IMG/VR virus record: IMGVR_UViG_3300037847_001253
Coordinates: 1-29,892 of that record
Source of the DNA: a virus
Strand: one strand, 5' to 3'
Length of the DNA stretch: 29,892 nucleotides
Below are positions 15,425 to 23,255 of this stretch, in pieces. The notes under the pieces were generated by a model. It ran no database searches, had not been told where the DNA came from, and worked only from the letters and a program-made list of their open reading frames with translations. Within the stretch, counting starts at the first letter, position 1. Each line of letters opens with the position of its first letter. The position numbers and the translations under genes are program-made.

Positions 15425-15708
15425 TACAGTCTCCTTATAATATCAGCCATATCACTATGACCTTGTTTTTCTAATAATCCAATAATAGTAGCTCTATCAC
15501 TTTGGATTGCTTGCTTTATATAATAATTTAAAAGATGCTCTATGCTACCTTTAAAAGCTTTTGCTTGTTCTTTTACCATAGGATCAGCACCTTCACTTAC
15601 AGAAATTAATCTTTCCATAATTCTTTCAACCCAAAACTCAGGGTCGTGTCCTTTGTTGTTTGTTGTTGTAACCTTTACATTTGCTACTTCTATTTGTGGT
15701 GTAAACAT
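15424..15708 (-). CDS. Conserved phage protein of unknown function
   Basis: A 94-residue, mainly helical protein, with DPEFWVERIMERLISVSEGA and LLNYYIKQAIQSDRATIIGL. Proteins with this pattern are frequent next to head-tail adaptor genes in podovirus-like phages. It has no membrane segment or known motif. The one-base overlap with the adaptor gene upstream suggests co-translation and perhaps a complex with it. Confidence 0.68.
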   Translation of the reverse strand: MFTPQIEVANVKVTTTNNKGHDPEFWVERIMERLISVSEGADPMVKEQAKAFKGSIEHLLNYYIKQAIQSDRATIIGLLEKQGHSDMADIIRRL

Positions 15709-16349
15709 TAGTTAGATACTCTCCTTACTGGTCCAGTTCTATAATTATCTTTTGTATCTTTACCTTCGCCTAAGTTCTTCAATCTATCAATAGCTTCAGC
15801 AAATCTTTTTTCATAGTTCTGCATTATATCTGGTGATCCTTTCATAAAAGTATATGCTTCAACTAATGAGCCAAACAGTAATGCATTAGGTGCATTTGTT
15901 CCTAACCATGTCTCACCACTTGCTGCTACTGTAATAGATTCTGGTTTAAAAAAATAACTTAATTCAAATCTATAATCTGCATTAGGAGTAGGTGCAATAA
16001 TAATAGAATCATTGTCAAACAATGAATAATACTTTGGTACACCTTGTGTTGCATTATCAGGATATGCTTCTCTAATAAAAGGTAAGTCCTTATACATCAA
16101 ATGTTCTAAGCCTGAGTTATCTACTGCCAAAGAGAATGGTGCAGCAAAGTCTAATGGTGCTGCTAAAAATTCATTACCAGTTGATGATGTGCCTTGTACA
16201 TTCTTTTTATATACAGGCAGGTTTACCATTTTAAAAATACGTTCTTCAGACTGTTTAATAAATAAATCTAAATTATTGACAAAGCTTGTCTCAGTATTGT
16301 TTGTATAATCTTGTATAGCTTGTTTAAGCGTTGTATATGTAAAACTCAT
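15708..16349 (-). CDS. Head-tail adaptor / tail tube-like protein candidate
   Basis: A 213-residue protein. Its N-terminus (SFTYTTLKQAIQDYTNNTET, FVNNLDLFIKQSEERIFKMV) is a helical start that I know from phage adaptor proteins. The centre is beta-rich (YYSLFDNDSIIIAPTPNADY, FELSYFFKPE), and a C-terminal helix ends RRVSN. The gene lies four bases into the zinc-ribbon gene end (ATGA overlap) and close to the gp4-like gene. A role in the head-tail connection is inferred from this setting. Confidence 0.66.
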   Translation of the reverse strand: MSFTYTTLKQAIQDYTNNTETSFVNNLDLFIKQSEERIFKMVNLPVYKKNVQGTSSTGNEFLAAPLDFAAPFSLAVDNSGLEHLMYKDLPFIREAYPDNATQGVPKYYSLFDNDSIIIAPTPNADYRFELSYFFKPESITVAASGETWLGTNAPNALLFGSLVEAYTFMKGSPDIMQNYEKRFAEAIDRLKNLGEGKDTKDNYRTGPVRRVSN

Positions 16350-16642
16350 GTAATTACTTTAACATCTCCTATGTTGCCTTCCATTGGTTGTGTGTGTATT
16401 GCTACTGTAAATAAACTAGTAAAGTCTCCTTGATCTGGTCTAGGATCAAATAAAGCTTCTGGATCAGCAACAACATCTCTGCCAAGCTGAAACTGTGGAT
16501 GATCTGGATCAAAACAAGAATCACAAACACGCAAACCATTTCTAGTTTCGTTCTCTACTTCATATCTCAGTTCAGATAATTTATATGTAAATCCACACCT
16601 ATCACATTCACCTAAAGCTTTTGAACCTTTTGCATAACTCAT
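16346..16642 (-). CDS. Small zinc-ribbon protein
   Basis: A 98-residue protein with two CxxC pairs, CDRC (13-16) and CDSC (40-43), separated by 23 residues, enough to hold one zinc ion. After the ribbon come DPDHPQFQLGRDVVADPEAL and PRPD, a tail pattern I have seen in other phage proteins next to adaptor genes. Possible roles are a structural knuckle in the connector or nucleic-acid binding. The gene overlaps its neighbours by one and four bases. Confidence 0.75.
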   Translation of the reverse strand: MSYAKGSKALGECDRCGFTYKLSELRYEVENETRNGLRVCDSCFDPDHPQFQLGRDVVADPEALFDPRPDQGDFTSLFTVAIHTQPMEGNIGDVKVIT

Positions 16643-17334
16643 TAATACATCCTTAAGTTCGGAGCAAGTTTAATATTAGCTCTTTCTCTTTGTGCACTAG
16701 ATACTTCATCCCATAGCTCCATATACCTTGCTCTAATCATGCCTATTCTTTCTTGAGCTTCAGGTCGCTTACAAGCAATATTATAAGCAAGTGCATAGGT
16801 TAGACAGGGTAAGTATGCTACTGGCACGTCTGCGTTATTTGACGCAGGCTTACCTGTATCTTCTATTCTAGCTATGTAGTCATAAACTAATGTGTATGTT
16901 TCTGCATTATCTGGTGCAGCCCATAATACAATATTGTTAGCTGAACTAGACTTTTCTATATAGAATTGTGTTGGTCTAGACTTTAATAGTTTGTTTGCTA
17001 TGTGACTATATTGTGTTCTAGATATTCTTGTTAGCCTTGTATCTTTTTGTTTATCAGCATCACCTGCATCTGTTCTTAAAGAAACATCTATGATCTCTAA
17101 AGAATCTGCTGGTAATGGATAAGAGCTTGTACCTTCTGTAAGTGCTTGTGTAGCTGTAACAACAGTAAATAGATTTAATCCTTTGTTTTGCCATTCAAGA
17201 AATACTAGATCAAGTGCACGTCTTGCACCTCTGTATTCATAACCACTTCTTAGTTCTATACCGCAAATATCATAAGCTTCTTCCATGATATCGCCTAAGT
17301 CTAAATTAAATGTTGTTGTACCGCTTGTTGCCAT
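16642..17334 (-). CDS. Head-tail adaptor candidate (P22 gp4-like tail accessory factor)
   Basis: A 230-residue protein with the helical pattern LDLGDIMEEAYDICGIELRS, RRALDLVFLEWQNKGLNLFT and a beta section SYPLPADSLEIIDVSLRTD. This order is typical of gp4-type adaptors that bind the bottom of the portal ring. The late helices (YLPCLTYALAYNIACKRPEA) also fit. The large P22-type portal and a gp10-like hub candidate in the same window support the call. P22 gp4 also has hydrolase activity; I see no way to judge that here. Confidence 0.72.
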   Translation of the reverse strand: MATSGTTTFNLDLGDIMEEAYDICGIELRSGYEYRGARRALDLVFLEWQNKGLNLFTVVTATQALTEGTSSYPLPADSLEIIDVSLRTDAGDADKQKDTRLTRISRTQYSHIANKLLKSRPTQFYIEKSSSANNIVLWAAPDNAETYTLVYDYIARIEDTGKPASNNADVPVAYLPCLTYALAYNIACKRPEAQERIGMIRARYMELWDEVSSAQRERANIKLAPNLRMY

Positions 17335-17591
17335 TACTTACCTACTTTCTTCATAGCTTTAGTATGAGCTTGTGTGAAAGTTTTTCCTGCTTTCATTTCA
17401 TCTTTCATTAAGTCCATGTGTGCCTTAGTGTGATGCACAGAATGTTTTTCTAATGTATCTGATTGACGTTTTGTCAAAGACTTTCCGCCTGCACTCATAA
17501 AGCCCATCTTGTTACGAACAGACTTAGGTAACTTCTTAAGACCTTTGCCTTTCTTGCCTTGTGGTACTTCTCTTAACTTTTTATTTGCCAT
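17334..17591 (-). CDS. Small basic conserved phage protein
   Basis: An 85-residue Lys-rich protein with [20 protein letters not shown] and the end [20 protein letters not shown] plus [15 protein letters not shown]. The His/Lys/Met helix at the end is a conserved phage pattern with no known function. Charge suggests binding to nucleic acid or to the acidic inner surface of other virion parts. It begins 11 bases inside the previous small gene. Confidence 0.74.
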   Translation of the reverse strand: MANKKLREVPQGKKGKGLKKLPKSVRNKMGFMSAGGKSLTKRQSDTLEKHSVHHTKAHMDLMKDEMKAGKTFTQAHTKAMKKVGK

Positions 17592-17709
17592 TCTTTCCTG
17601 CCTTACTTAAAGCTATAGCTATTGCTTGCTTTCTTGGTTTACCTTCTCTTACGAGAGTACTTATATTCTTGCTTACGACTTTTGAACTTCTTCCCTTTTT
17701 GAGAGGCAT
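17581..17709 (-). CDS. Tiny basic conserved phage protein (DUF6496-like)
   Basis: A 42-residue protein too short for ordinary gene finding: [20 protein letters not shown] then [20 protein letters not shown] and GK. It matches a well-known small phage family with text like 'MPLKKGKS...ISKNI..LV.EGKP.KQAVAIAL..AGK', which I associate with DUF6496. It has a good ribosome site (TAGGAG) ten bases before the ATG. Function unknown; it overlaps the next gene by 11 bases. Confidence 0.82.
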   Translation of the reverse strand: MPLKKGRSSKVVSKNISTLVREGKPRKQAIAIALSKAGKNGK

Positions 17710-17770
17710 TTTTCTTTCTCCTACTTGCTGGTGAACTTCTGGTAAGTTTACCGAAGTTTGCTCTCGACAT
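17639..17770 (-). CDS. Possible tiny basic ORF overlapping another gene out of frame
   Basis: A 43-residue reading frame, [20 protein letters not shown] then [14 protein letters not shown] and a basic end. Its ATG shares a base with the upstream stop, like most real genes here, and it fills the only 60-base gap in this run. Its last 71 bases overlap the MPLKKG gene in another frame. It has no clear ribosome site and would depend on coupling. It may be real or may be a leader or chance frame. Confidence 0.4.
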   Translation of the reverse strand: MSRANFGKLTRSSPASRRKKNASQKGKKFKSRKQEYKYSRKRR

Positions 17771-18063
17771 TACCATTTTACTTTGTCAGCCCAATATGCT
17801 GCTGACATTTTTCCTTTACTAATATTTTTAGCATGACGAGCTTTAAATGATTTACGTTTTGCTTTCATACGAGCAGACTCACCCTTCTTAGGCTTGCCTG
17901 CTGTCTTTGCACCTTTTTGTCCAAACCGAATAGTTTTGACTTTGCTGCCTTCTTTAGCAACAACGATGTGAGATTTCTTTGGATGATTGGGTGTACGTTT
18001 AGGTTTGTTATATCCAGAAACACCTGCTCGTTTTAAACGAGAGTCTTTCTTTGCTCTAGACAT
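17770..18063 (-). CDS. Small basic conserved phage protein
   Basis: A 97-residue protein with TPNHPKKSHIVVAKEGSKVK and TIRFGQKGAKTAGKPKKGES, then KAKRKSFKARHAKNISKGKM and an aromatic end AAYWADKVKW. The 'KARHAKNI.KGKMSAAYWA.KVKW' ending is a conserved signature in many phages. No function is established. The strong positive charge suggests contact with DNA. Confidence 0.82.
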   Translation of the reverse strand: MSRAKKDSRLKRAGVSGYNKPKRTPNHPKKSHIVVAKEGSKVKTIRFGQKGAKTAGKPKKGESARMKAKRKSFKARHAKNISKGKMSAAYWADKVKW

Positions 18064-18228
18064 TTACTTTACCTTACCGCCACCATACATTCTTTCAACT
18101 CTAGCTTGCTCCATTTCGATGACAGGCTCTTTATTTTTTTTAGCTCCGCCACCCATAGGCATCATGTTGCTACGTAGCATAGCTCTTTTGCCTGCTCCGT
18201 ATTTCATTTTCTTTTTCATATCTTTCAT
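18064..18228 (-). CDS. Tiny Met/Gly/Lys-rich protein
   Basis: A 54-residue protein, MKDMKKKMKYGAGKRAMLRS onward, with NMMPMGGGAKKNKEP and the end RMYGGGKVK. It is too short for ordinary gene finding, but its ATG shares a base with the upstream stop and its stop lies directly before the next ATG. The composition is like other small basic phage proteins with Tyr-Gly-Gly-Gly-Lys ends. Function unknown. Confidence 0.72.
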   Translation of the reverse strand: MKDMKKKMKYGAGKRAMLRSNMMPMGGGAKKNKEPVIEMEQARVERMYGGGKVK

Positions 18229-18521
18229 TATTTGCCTCCTTTGGCTTTAGATTTTTTTGCAGCTTTTTTAGGTGCTGCTTTTTTCTTAGGTGCTTTACCA
18301 GACTTGTAAGCTTCATTTACGTCAGGTGTAGATGGATCATCTCCAACTAACTGTCCTTTAGCATTTCTAGCTCTAACACCATTTAGATCGTCTACTTTTG
18401 CTTGAGCATCAACTAAATCTGGATCAGGTCCAAATACTGATTTCCAGATACCATCTTCTCCTTGCTCTAGTACATAATACTGTGCTGGGAATCCTGCTCC
18501 ATATATAATATATTTATCCAT
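18228..18521 (-). CDS. Small protein with lysine/alanine-rich tail
   Basis: A 97-residue protein in two parts. The first (about 1-72) is folded-looking with YYVLEQGEDGIWKSVFGPDP and AQAKVDDLNGVRARNAKGQL. The last 25 residues are a histone-H1-like Lys/Ala/Pro tail (KKKAAPKKAAKKSKAKGGK). Such tails bind DNA in histone-like proteins, so contact with packaged or host DNA is possible. It lies at the head of the basic-protein run. Confidence 0.7.
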   Translation of the reverse strand: MDKYIIYGAGFPAQYYVLEQGEDGIWKSVFGPDPDLVDAQAKVDDLNGVRARNAKGQLVGDDPSTPDVNEAYKSGKAPKKKAAPKKAAKKSKAKGGK

Positions 18522-18529
18522 AACTGCTC

Positions 18530-18934
18530 CTATGCTTTTAATAAGGTTAATATAATTGTGTATGTATCACCATTAGAGTGACCTGTAGTAGTAAAACTAA
18601 TGTTGCCTGTTTTGTTAACACCTGCATTATTAGGTATGCCACTATAGTCTCTAAAGTCCATATCTCCTAAATCGTTTTCATTTAGTTTAGCTATAAATCC
18701 TGCTGTACCTGATGATACAGAAAAATTTAAAGTTACATCCATACCATTCATATAGTATTGAACTCTTTGTAAAGATACTTCTGAACAAGGCTGACCATTT
18801 GCTAAGTTGCTTAAGCTACTTACTACAACTTTATCAACTGCTGATTCACCTGTACCATCACTTATGTTTGTAAACTTAATTACAGCATTTCTTGGTCCAT
18901 CTTGGATTATCTGTGTTGTTACTGCATCTGCCAT
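18530..18934 (-). CDS. Virion protein candidate (decoration-like)
   Basis: A 134-residue beta-rich protein, MADAVTTQIIQDGPRNAVIK onward, with VQYYMNGMDVTLNFSVSSGT and NISFTTTGHSNGDTYTIILT. I recall this type of protein near capsid genes in T4-like and marine phages as a structural protein without a defined role. An AGGAG ribosome site for the following gene overlaps its end. The position, after the four related proteins, fits a virion component. Confidence 0.66.
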   Translation of the reverse strand: MADAVTTQIIQDGPRNAVIKFTNISDGTGESAVDKVVVSSLSNLANGQPCSEVSLQRVQYYMNGMDVTLNFSVSSGTAGFIAKLNENDLGDMDFRDYSGIPNNAGVNKTGNISFTTTGHSNGDTYTIILTLLKA

Positions 18935-19068
18935 TATTCTTCCTCTACCTCAAATGTTTTATCGCCAGACACACTATTTATTTTATCTCTTGCTGCGTCA
19001 GCATTTGCTACTGATTCATCTAATACTAGTCTGCCTCTACTATCATAAACTTTTACTAAATATGCCAT
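18934..19068 (-). CDS. Tiny partner protein of the paralogue array
   Basis: A 44-residue protein, MAYLVKVYDSRGRLVLDESV then ANADAARDKINSVSGDKTFE and VEEE. Start and stop each share a base with neighbouring genes. It resembles the tiny proteins at 21141-21269 and 22090-22224 in layout: a KVYD/KIYE strand, an Ala-rich helix and an acidic end. Each of these follows one of the large paralogues, so it may cap or modify it. Confidence 0.66.
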   Translation of the reverse strand: MAYLVKVYDSRGRLVLDESVANADAARDKINSVSGDKTFEVEEE

Positions 19069-19997
19069 TAAAAACTCCCTTTTGGTTTTTCTGCAGACAA
19101 CATGAGATAGTCTATATCTAGACTATAAGCTGATGCTACAGTATTGTTTTGTATTGCTACTACCAATGATAGTCCACCTGTTGATGGTGATACCAATGGA
19201 AATATGGAAGAACTATTCCATTTCATAAAACTTGATATAGAACCACCTGGGTATAAATTTCTACCAACTTGTGCTTTTTCACTATTAATAACTTGATTGT
19301 CATAATAGAACTGAAATACTCTAGCTCCACCACTTGAACCCTGTTGTTGCAGACTATTACCTTTACCATGTTCTGAACGTTTGTAAGCAAATGATAATGT
19401 GTGATATTCGCCATCACCTATCTGCCCTGATCCTGAACCCATAAATGGTGGCACAAGAGCAGGATCACTTGAAATTCTGCCTGATATTCCTGGATTACCC
19501 ATAACAAAACCCATATCTGTTTTACCAGCTGCCATTATTGCTTGTGTACCAAAATGTAAAAATGGTGTACTAGCTGCTGGATCAATTAAGCCAAAAACAA
19601 CTAATGCTTTTGTAGCAGCATCATCATTATGTAACTTGAATCTAACTTTACCAAAAAGATCAGTTTCTTCATCTGGTGCATTTAGTGGATCAGCTCCTGA
19701 AGACAAAGCTCCAAAAGGTGCTGTTGCACTACCAGTATCTCCTGCATAATACAAAGCTGTATAGTTAGAAGCTCCACCTGCTGTAGTTAATCTTAAGACA
19801 CCATTCTTTTCACCATTAACAATAGCAGCAGTTCCGCCACCACTTTGTTTCACTTGATATCTATTGGCGTGCAATGTATCAAAGTCATCAAAAAGTATTT
19901 GATTTGCACAATCCCATTCTTTTTTAATCCAATCTGAGCTTGGTAATTCAGATGAATTAGCTACGTTTGTAAATCCTTTATTAAAATTTGTTGCCAT
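19068..19997 (-). CDS. Virion/adhesin-like paralogue 4
   Basis: A 309-residue protein, the most divergent of four related genes. Shared marks are an F-x-K-G-F/N opening (NFNKGFTNVANSSELPSSDW), a D-D-F-D segment with R-Y-x-V after it (LFDDFDTLHANRYQVKQSGG), GVLRLTTAGGASNYTALYY and a closing DIDYLMLSAEKP. Strands such as FGKVRFKLHND and HTLSFAYKR suggest a lectin-like beta sandwich. No signal peptide is present. I infer a virion surface or fibre-related role because the array follows the capsid gene, but no family was recognised. Confidence 0.68.
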   Translation of the reverse strand: MATNFNKGFTNVANSSELPSSDWIKKEWDCANQILFDDFDTLHANRYQVKQSGGGTAAIVNGEKNGVLRLTTAGGASNYTALYYAGDTGSATAPFGALSSGADPLNAPDEETDLFGKVRFKLHNDDAATKALVVFGLIDPAASTPFLHFGTQAIMAAGKTDMGFVMGNPGISGRISSDPALVPPFMGSGSGQIGDGEYHTLSFAYKRSEHGKGNSLQQQGSSGGARVFQFYYDNQVINSEKAQVGRNLYPGGSISSFMKWNSSSIFPLVSPSTGGLSLVVAIQNNTVASAYSLDIDYLMLSAEKPKGSF

Positions 19998-20965
19998 TAT
20001 CTCTCCTGTATTATTGTAAAGCTATCAACAATTAACTTACATTGATTGCCTGCATTAGTATGGTTTCCTAAGAATATACATGGAGTCATCAAACCTGTTG
20101 GCACATTAGCTGCTGGTCTTGGTTGACCGCCAGCTTGGTCGACAGATGTAATGTACCAGTTGTTTTTGCCTGGTCCTTTGATTTGTCCTGAAATATCATT
20201 GTGATATGCACTTAATAATGGTGCTCTCAAGTTTAATATATCAGGATAACTTGAACTCCAAAATCCGCTTACACTTTTTGTTGCACCACCCATTCTATCG
20301 CCTGCACTTCTTAAACCTCTATTCTCTCTGTAAGCTAAATGTAAACTTATATCTTTGTTTACATCAATATCAGTTGTTGGTGATTCACCACCATTACCTA
20401 CTGTCATAAAAGGAGTTGTGGTATTCTGGCAAATATGCATAAAGAAATTGCCAAGAAATGCTGTATTAATATAAGACCAACACATAAAACCATAAGAATC
20501 CTGTACAGGTCCTGCATTGTCTGCAACCATTGCATCAAAATTAGCTGAGTCAGCTAAACCTAACCAAACCTTTGTATTCTTTAAAGTTGCACCAGTTCCT
20601 TCAATTCTAAACTTAGCTTGTACTGCTAAATACTTATCAGGTCTTAATTCAAAACTATTTATACCTGTTGTACCACCAGCATCACCTTTAAGCGATAAAG
20701 CAACAAGATCACCTGCAGCATTGTCAGTTGTCAGCTCTAATGCTCCACCTCTAACATTTTTTATTGCTGCTGTACTTGAAGCTCCGCCTGTTTCTACCTT
20801 TCTTACTTTCCATTGATTTACATCAAAGTCTGTAAAGTCATTGTGATAAACAATGTAATCTGATGGATTACAACCTATAGGCAAGCCTGCAAAGACTGAA
20901 TCTCTTTCAGAGTTATTAAGACCATTGGGAAAGTTTGCACCTCTTTTATTTACTGCATTACTCAC
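19997..20965 (-). CDS. Virion/adhesin-like paralogue 3
   Basis: A 322-residue member of the same set. It starts at a GTG that overlaps the upstream TGA, and no ATG lies near. Shared marks: ANFPNGLNNSERDSVFAGLP opening, YHNDFTDFDVNQWKVRKVE, ALELTTDNAAGDLVALSLKG and LIVDSFTIIQER at the end. Internal strands (YLAVQAKFRIEG, KVWLGLADS) again look like a lectin-type sandwich. It abuts paralogue 4 with a one-base overlap and no tiny gene between. Function unknown; a virion role is inferred. Confidence 0.7.
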   Translation of the reverse strand: MSNAVNKRGANFPNGLNNSERDSVFAGLPIGCNPSDYIVYHNDFTDFDVNQWKVRKVETGGASSTAAIKNVRGGALELTTDNAAGDLVALSLKGDAGGTTGINSFELRPDKYLAVQAKFRIEGTGATLKNTKVWLGLADSANFDAMVADNAGPVQDSYGFMCWSYINTAFLGNFFMHICQNTTTPFMTVGNGGESPTTDIDVNKDISLHLAYRENRGLRSAGDRMGGATKSVSGFWSSSYPDILNLRAPLLSAYHNDISGQIKGPGKNNWYITSVDQAGGQPRPAANVPTGLMTPCIFLGNHTNAGNQCKLIVDSFTIIQER

Positions 20966-21141
20966 GATACATTCTCCTTACCAAATTCACAAAACTTTCT
21001 TTCGTCTTGTACTTTTACTTTTATAGCTTGCACCCAAGCAACTAGACCAGCATCATCAAGATCAAATGATTGTGTATTTACAATTTCTCTTTGACCACCT
21101 GGTTTAAAATTTATTTCTTTTAAAACATATTTAAGTGCCAT
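20962..21141 (-). CDS. Tiny protein in the paralogue array
   Basis: A 59-residue protein, MALKYVLKEINFKPGGQREI then VNTQSFDLDDAGLVAWVQAI and a basic/acidic end. It starts on the stop of the tiny gene upstream and its TGA overlaps the GTG of paralogue 3. It does not look like the KVYD-type tiny proteins. No family recognised. Confidence 0.65.
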   Translation of the reverse strand: MALKYVLKEINFKPGGQREIVNTQSFDLDDAGLVAWVQAIKVKVQDERKFCEFGKENVS

Positions 21142-21269
21142 TATTCTTCTCCTTTTGAAAAGCCAATACTTTTAACTTCGCCTTGTTGTGCAAGCCATGC
21201 TTCTAAAGCAGCTTGATCTGCAAACTCTTCATTTATAGATTTGCCATTTAATTCATATACTTTAAACAT
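21141..21269 (-). CDS. Tiny partner protein of the paralogue array
   Basis: A 42-residue protein, MFKVYELNGKSINEEFADQA then ALEAWLAQQGEVKSIGFSKG and EE. It has the same layout as the other tiny partners: a KVYE strand, an Ala-rich helix, then a short strand and acidic end. The start shares a base with the stop of paralogue 2. Function unknown. Confidence 0.66.
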   Translation of the reverse strand: MFKVYELNGKSINEEFADQAALEAWLAQQGEVKSIGFSKGEE

Positions 21270-22087
21270 TATGACCTTCCTTTACTTTCTTGACCTACCC
21301 AAATGTAATCTACAGACATTGAGTTGGTTGCTGTGTTTAAATTTTTAATTTGCAATGTTGGTGTCATACCATGTGTTTCTCTAGGTAATAATGATAATAA
21401 ACCTAAAGGATCACTTAGATTTAATCTTCTTCTTGCAAAAAGAATATCGTTTATATATGCAGATAAGCTTTTCTCTTTTGCGTTCCATACGATAGATATA
21501 TTAAAGAACTCATCATTAGCTATGTTTGCACTAGCAAATGCATCATTGTTGCCTTCAAAGTTTCCGCCATTATCAAAGTTTGAAAATACAAACAAAGGAT
21601 AAGAACCAATCAATGAATCAAAGAAAAATCCTAAACTATCTTTAGAATCAAATACACCTAAACTAGTGTCAGGAGTATTAAGTCCTATAAATGCTTCAAT
21701 GTTAGAACTACTAATATCACTAAATTTTAGTCTGCAATCAAACCACAAGCTTTCTGATAAATTAAAAAAGAAAGAACCATTGCTTCCACTATTATTGCCA
21801 AGCTGAATATTTACTTGATCACTTGCTGCATTATCATTGGTAATTTTTAAAACACCACCGCTACCATCAACAGGTAATAAGCTTGCAGCTCCTGAACCTG
21901 CTTCTACTTTAGTTATTGTCCAATCATCAATATCATATGCTAGAAAATCTTCAAAGTAAGAATGTTGTTTGTAAGGTACTAAATGACCTAACATTCTGCC
22001 AATAATATCGTTACGATCTGAATCGTTTACTCCTTTTGAAAAATGTACGTTACCAATTTTTCTGGATGCTCTTAAATAATCTGCCAT
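21269..22087 (-). CDS. Virion/adhesin-like paralogue 2
   Basis: A 272-residue member of the set, clearly related to paralogue 3. Marks: NVHFSKGVNDSDRNDIIGRM, SYFEDFLAYDIDDWTITKVE, AGSGAA, GGVLKITNDNAASDQVNIQL and SVDYIWVGQ near the end. The pieces LWFDCRLKFSD, EAFIGLNTPD and NISIVWNAKEKSLSAYINDI are typical of a concanavalin-like sandwich, though this is from pattern only. A GAGGAG ribosome site sits before the ATG. Function unknown; a virion role is inferred from location. Confidence 0.72.
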   Translation of the reverse strand: MADYLRASRKIGNVHFSKGVNDSDRNDIIGRMLGHLVPYKQHSYFEDFLAYDIDDWTITKVEAGSGAASLLPVDGSGGVLKITNDNAASDQVNIQLGNNSGSNGSFFFNLSESLWFDCRLKFSDISSSNIEAFIGLNTPDTSLGVFDSKDSLGFFFDSLIGSYPLFVFSNFDNGGNFEGNNDAFASANIANDEFFNISIVWNAKEKSLSAYINDILFARRRLNLSDPLGLLSLLPRETHGMTPTLQIKNLNTATNSMSVDYIWVGQESKGRS

Positions 22088-22089
22088 GT

Positions 22090-22224
22090 TTACTCCTCAA
22101 CCACCACTTCTACGCCAGCACCTTCATCAGTTATTTCTTTTATCTTAGCTTCTGCTGTGCTTTGATTTGAAGTTGTTAATACTAATTCTTTTGAATCGCC
22201 TACTTCATAAATTTTTATAGCCAT
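22090..22224 (-). CDS. Tiny partner protein of the paralogue array
   Basis: A 44-residue protein, MAIKIYEVGDSKELVLTTSN then QSTAEAKIKEITDEGAGVEV and VVEE. The start shares a base with the stop of paralogue 1 and its last codons supply the GAGGAG site of paralogue 2. It has the strand-helix-strand layout and acidic end of the other tiny partners. Confidence 0.66.
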   Translation of the reverse strand: MAIKIYEVGDSKELVLTTSNQSTAEAKIKEITDEGAGVEVVVEE

Positions 22225-23171
22225 TATGTTACTCTCCTAATTCTTGTTGCGGGCTTAATAATTCCAGCGTGAATGTAATCAACATCACAAGACTTATTAC
22301 CTCCACCACCATGATTCTTAACTGCAACAAAAGGTGTCATACCAGCACTCATGCCCATAATATCATCTGCATTTGGATATACAGCTAAGATCATTTGATC
22401 ATCTTGATTGTCTTCACCAATCCAATATTCTATTCTTGAGTCTATATTTTGTGCACCAACGGATGGTGGTTGTGGAAGTTGTGCTGTTCCTCTATTTCTC
22501 CAAACTATAGATAGTCTAATAAACTTACCACCTGCAGCATTAATACCTAGTGGATTATCTATACCACCTTGCCTATCTGGAATACCATGACTGTCTGTTA
22601 CTCCTCCAGATGACCACATATTTGTACCACCACCTGCTTTTTGATACGCAGCTAAAAATGATAGTGAGGTAAACATAGATATTGATCCTATCATGCAGTT
22701 ATTTGGTATAGCACCAAATGTTGGAAAAGCTGTTTGATCACTTGCAAAACCATAAGCTAATCCTATTGACGCATCTACTGCACTTAATTTTAATCTTGTC
22801 TGATAAAACAAGTCTCCTTGTCTTGGGTCTAAGAAGTTCATCACTCCTGTACCATCATTGTCTTTTACTGTAAAAACTGCAGCGTCATTATTTGCATCAT
22901 CTAGTACAATCTTTACTTGACTGTCATCGCACACAACTGTTGTGCTGCCTGAACCTGCTTCTACTTTTGTAACTTTATATCTATTTGTTTGATCGAAACT
23001 TTGAAAATCATCAAAGTACTCTTCTACTAATCTTGGATCATTGCCAGGATATTCTGGAAAATATCTTGGGCTTATACCATTGATTACACCTTTAGGAAAC
23101 TCAGTAACTGGTTTATTTATATCTTGTTGTAAGCGTCTTAAACTGCTTCTCTTTGTATATGATTTTGCCAT
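22224..23171 (-). CDS. Virion/adhesin-like paralogue 1
   Basis: A 315-residue protein and the first of the four-gene set. Marks: TEFPKGVINGISPRYFPEYP, EYFDDFQSFDQTNRYKVTKV, EAGSGS, VKIVLDDANNDAAVFTV and SCDVDYIHAGI at the end. The segments FYQTRLKLSAVDASIGLAYG and FIRLSIVWRNRG fit a lectin-like sandwich. A very strong AAGGAGG lies nine bases before the ATG, and a terminator and candidate promoter stand upstream, so this gene likely opens a separately expressed operon. Function unknown; a virion component is the simplest reading. Confidence 0.72.
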   Translation of the reverse strand: MAKSYTKRSSLRRLQQDINKPVTEFPKGVINGISPRYFPEYPGNDPRLVEEYFDDFQSFDQTNRYKVTKVEAGSGSTTVVCDDSQVKIVLDDANNDAAVFTVKDNDGTGVMNFLDPRQGDLFYQTRLKLSAVDASIGLAYGFASDQTAFPTFGAIPNNCMIGSISMFTSLSFLAAYQKAGGGTNMWSSGGVTDSHGIPDRQGGIDNPLGINAAGGKFIRLSIVWRNRGTAQLPQPPSVGAQNIDSRIEYWIGEDNQDDQMILAVYPNADDIMGMSAGMTPFVAVKNHGGGGNKSCDVDYIHAGIIKPATRIRRVT

Positions 23172-23226
23172 AATTTCAGTCCTCCTTGGACCAGCGTATT
23201 AAGTAATACACCAAAATTATTATTTT

Positions 23227-23255
23227 AGTGTAACTCTAAAAAAAATTATTGTAAA
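23227..23255 (-). promoter_or_regulatory. Candidate sigma70-type promoter
   Basis: On the minus strand a -35-like TTTACA (23255-23250) is followed after 17 bases by a -10-like TACACT (23232-23227). Both differ modestly from consensus (five and four matches of six). It lies just behind the capsid terminator and about 55 bases before the strong ribosome site of paralogue 1, which is where a promoter would be expected. A phage-specific promoter is equally possible. Confidence 0.42.
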
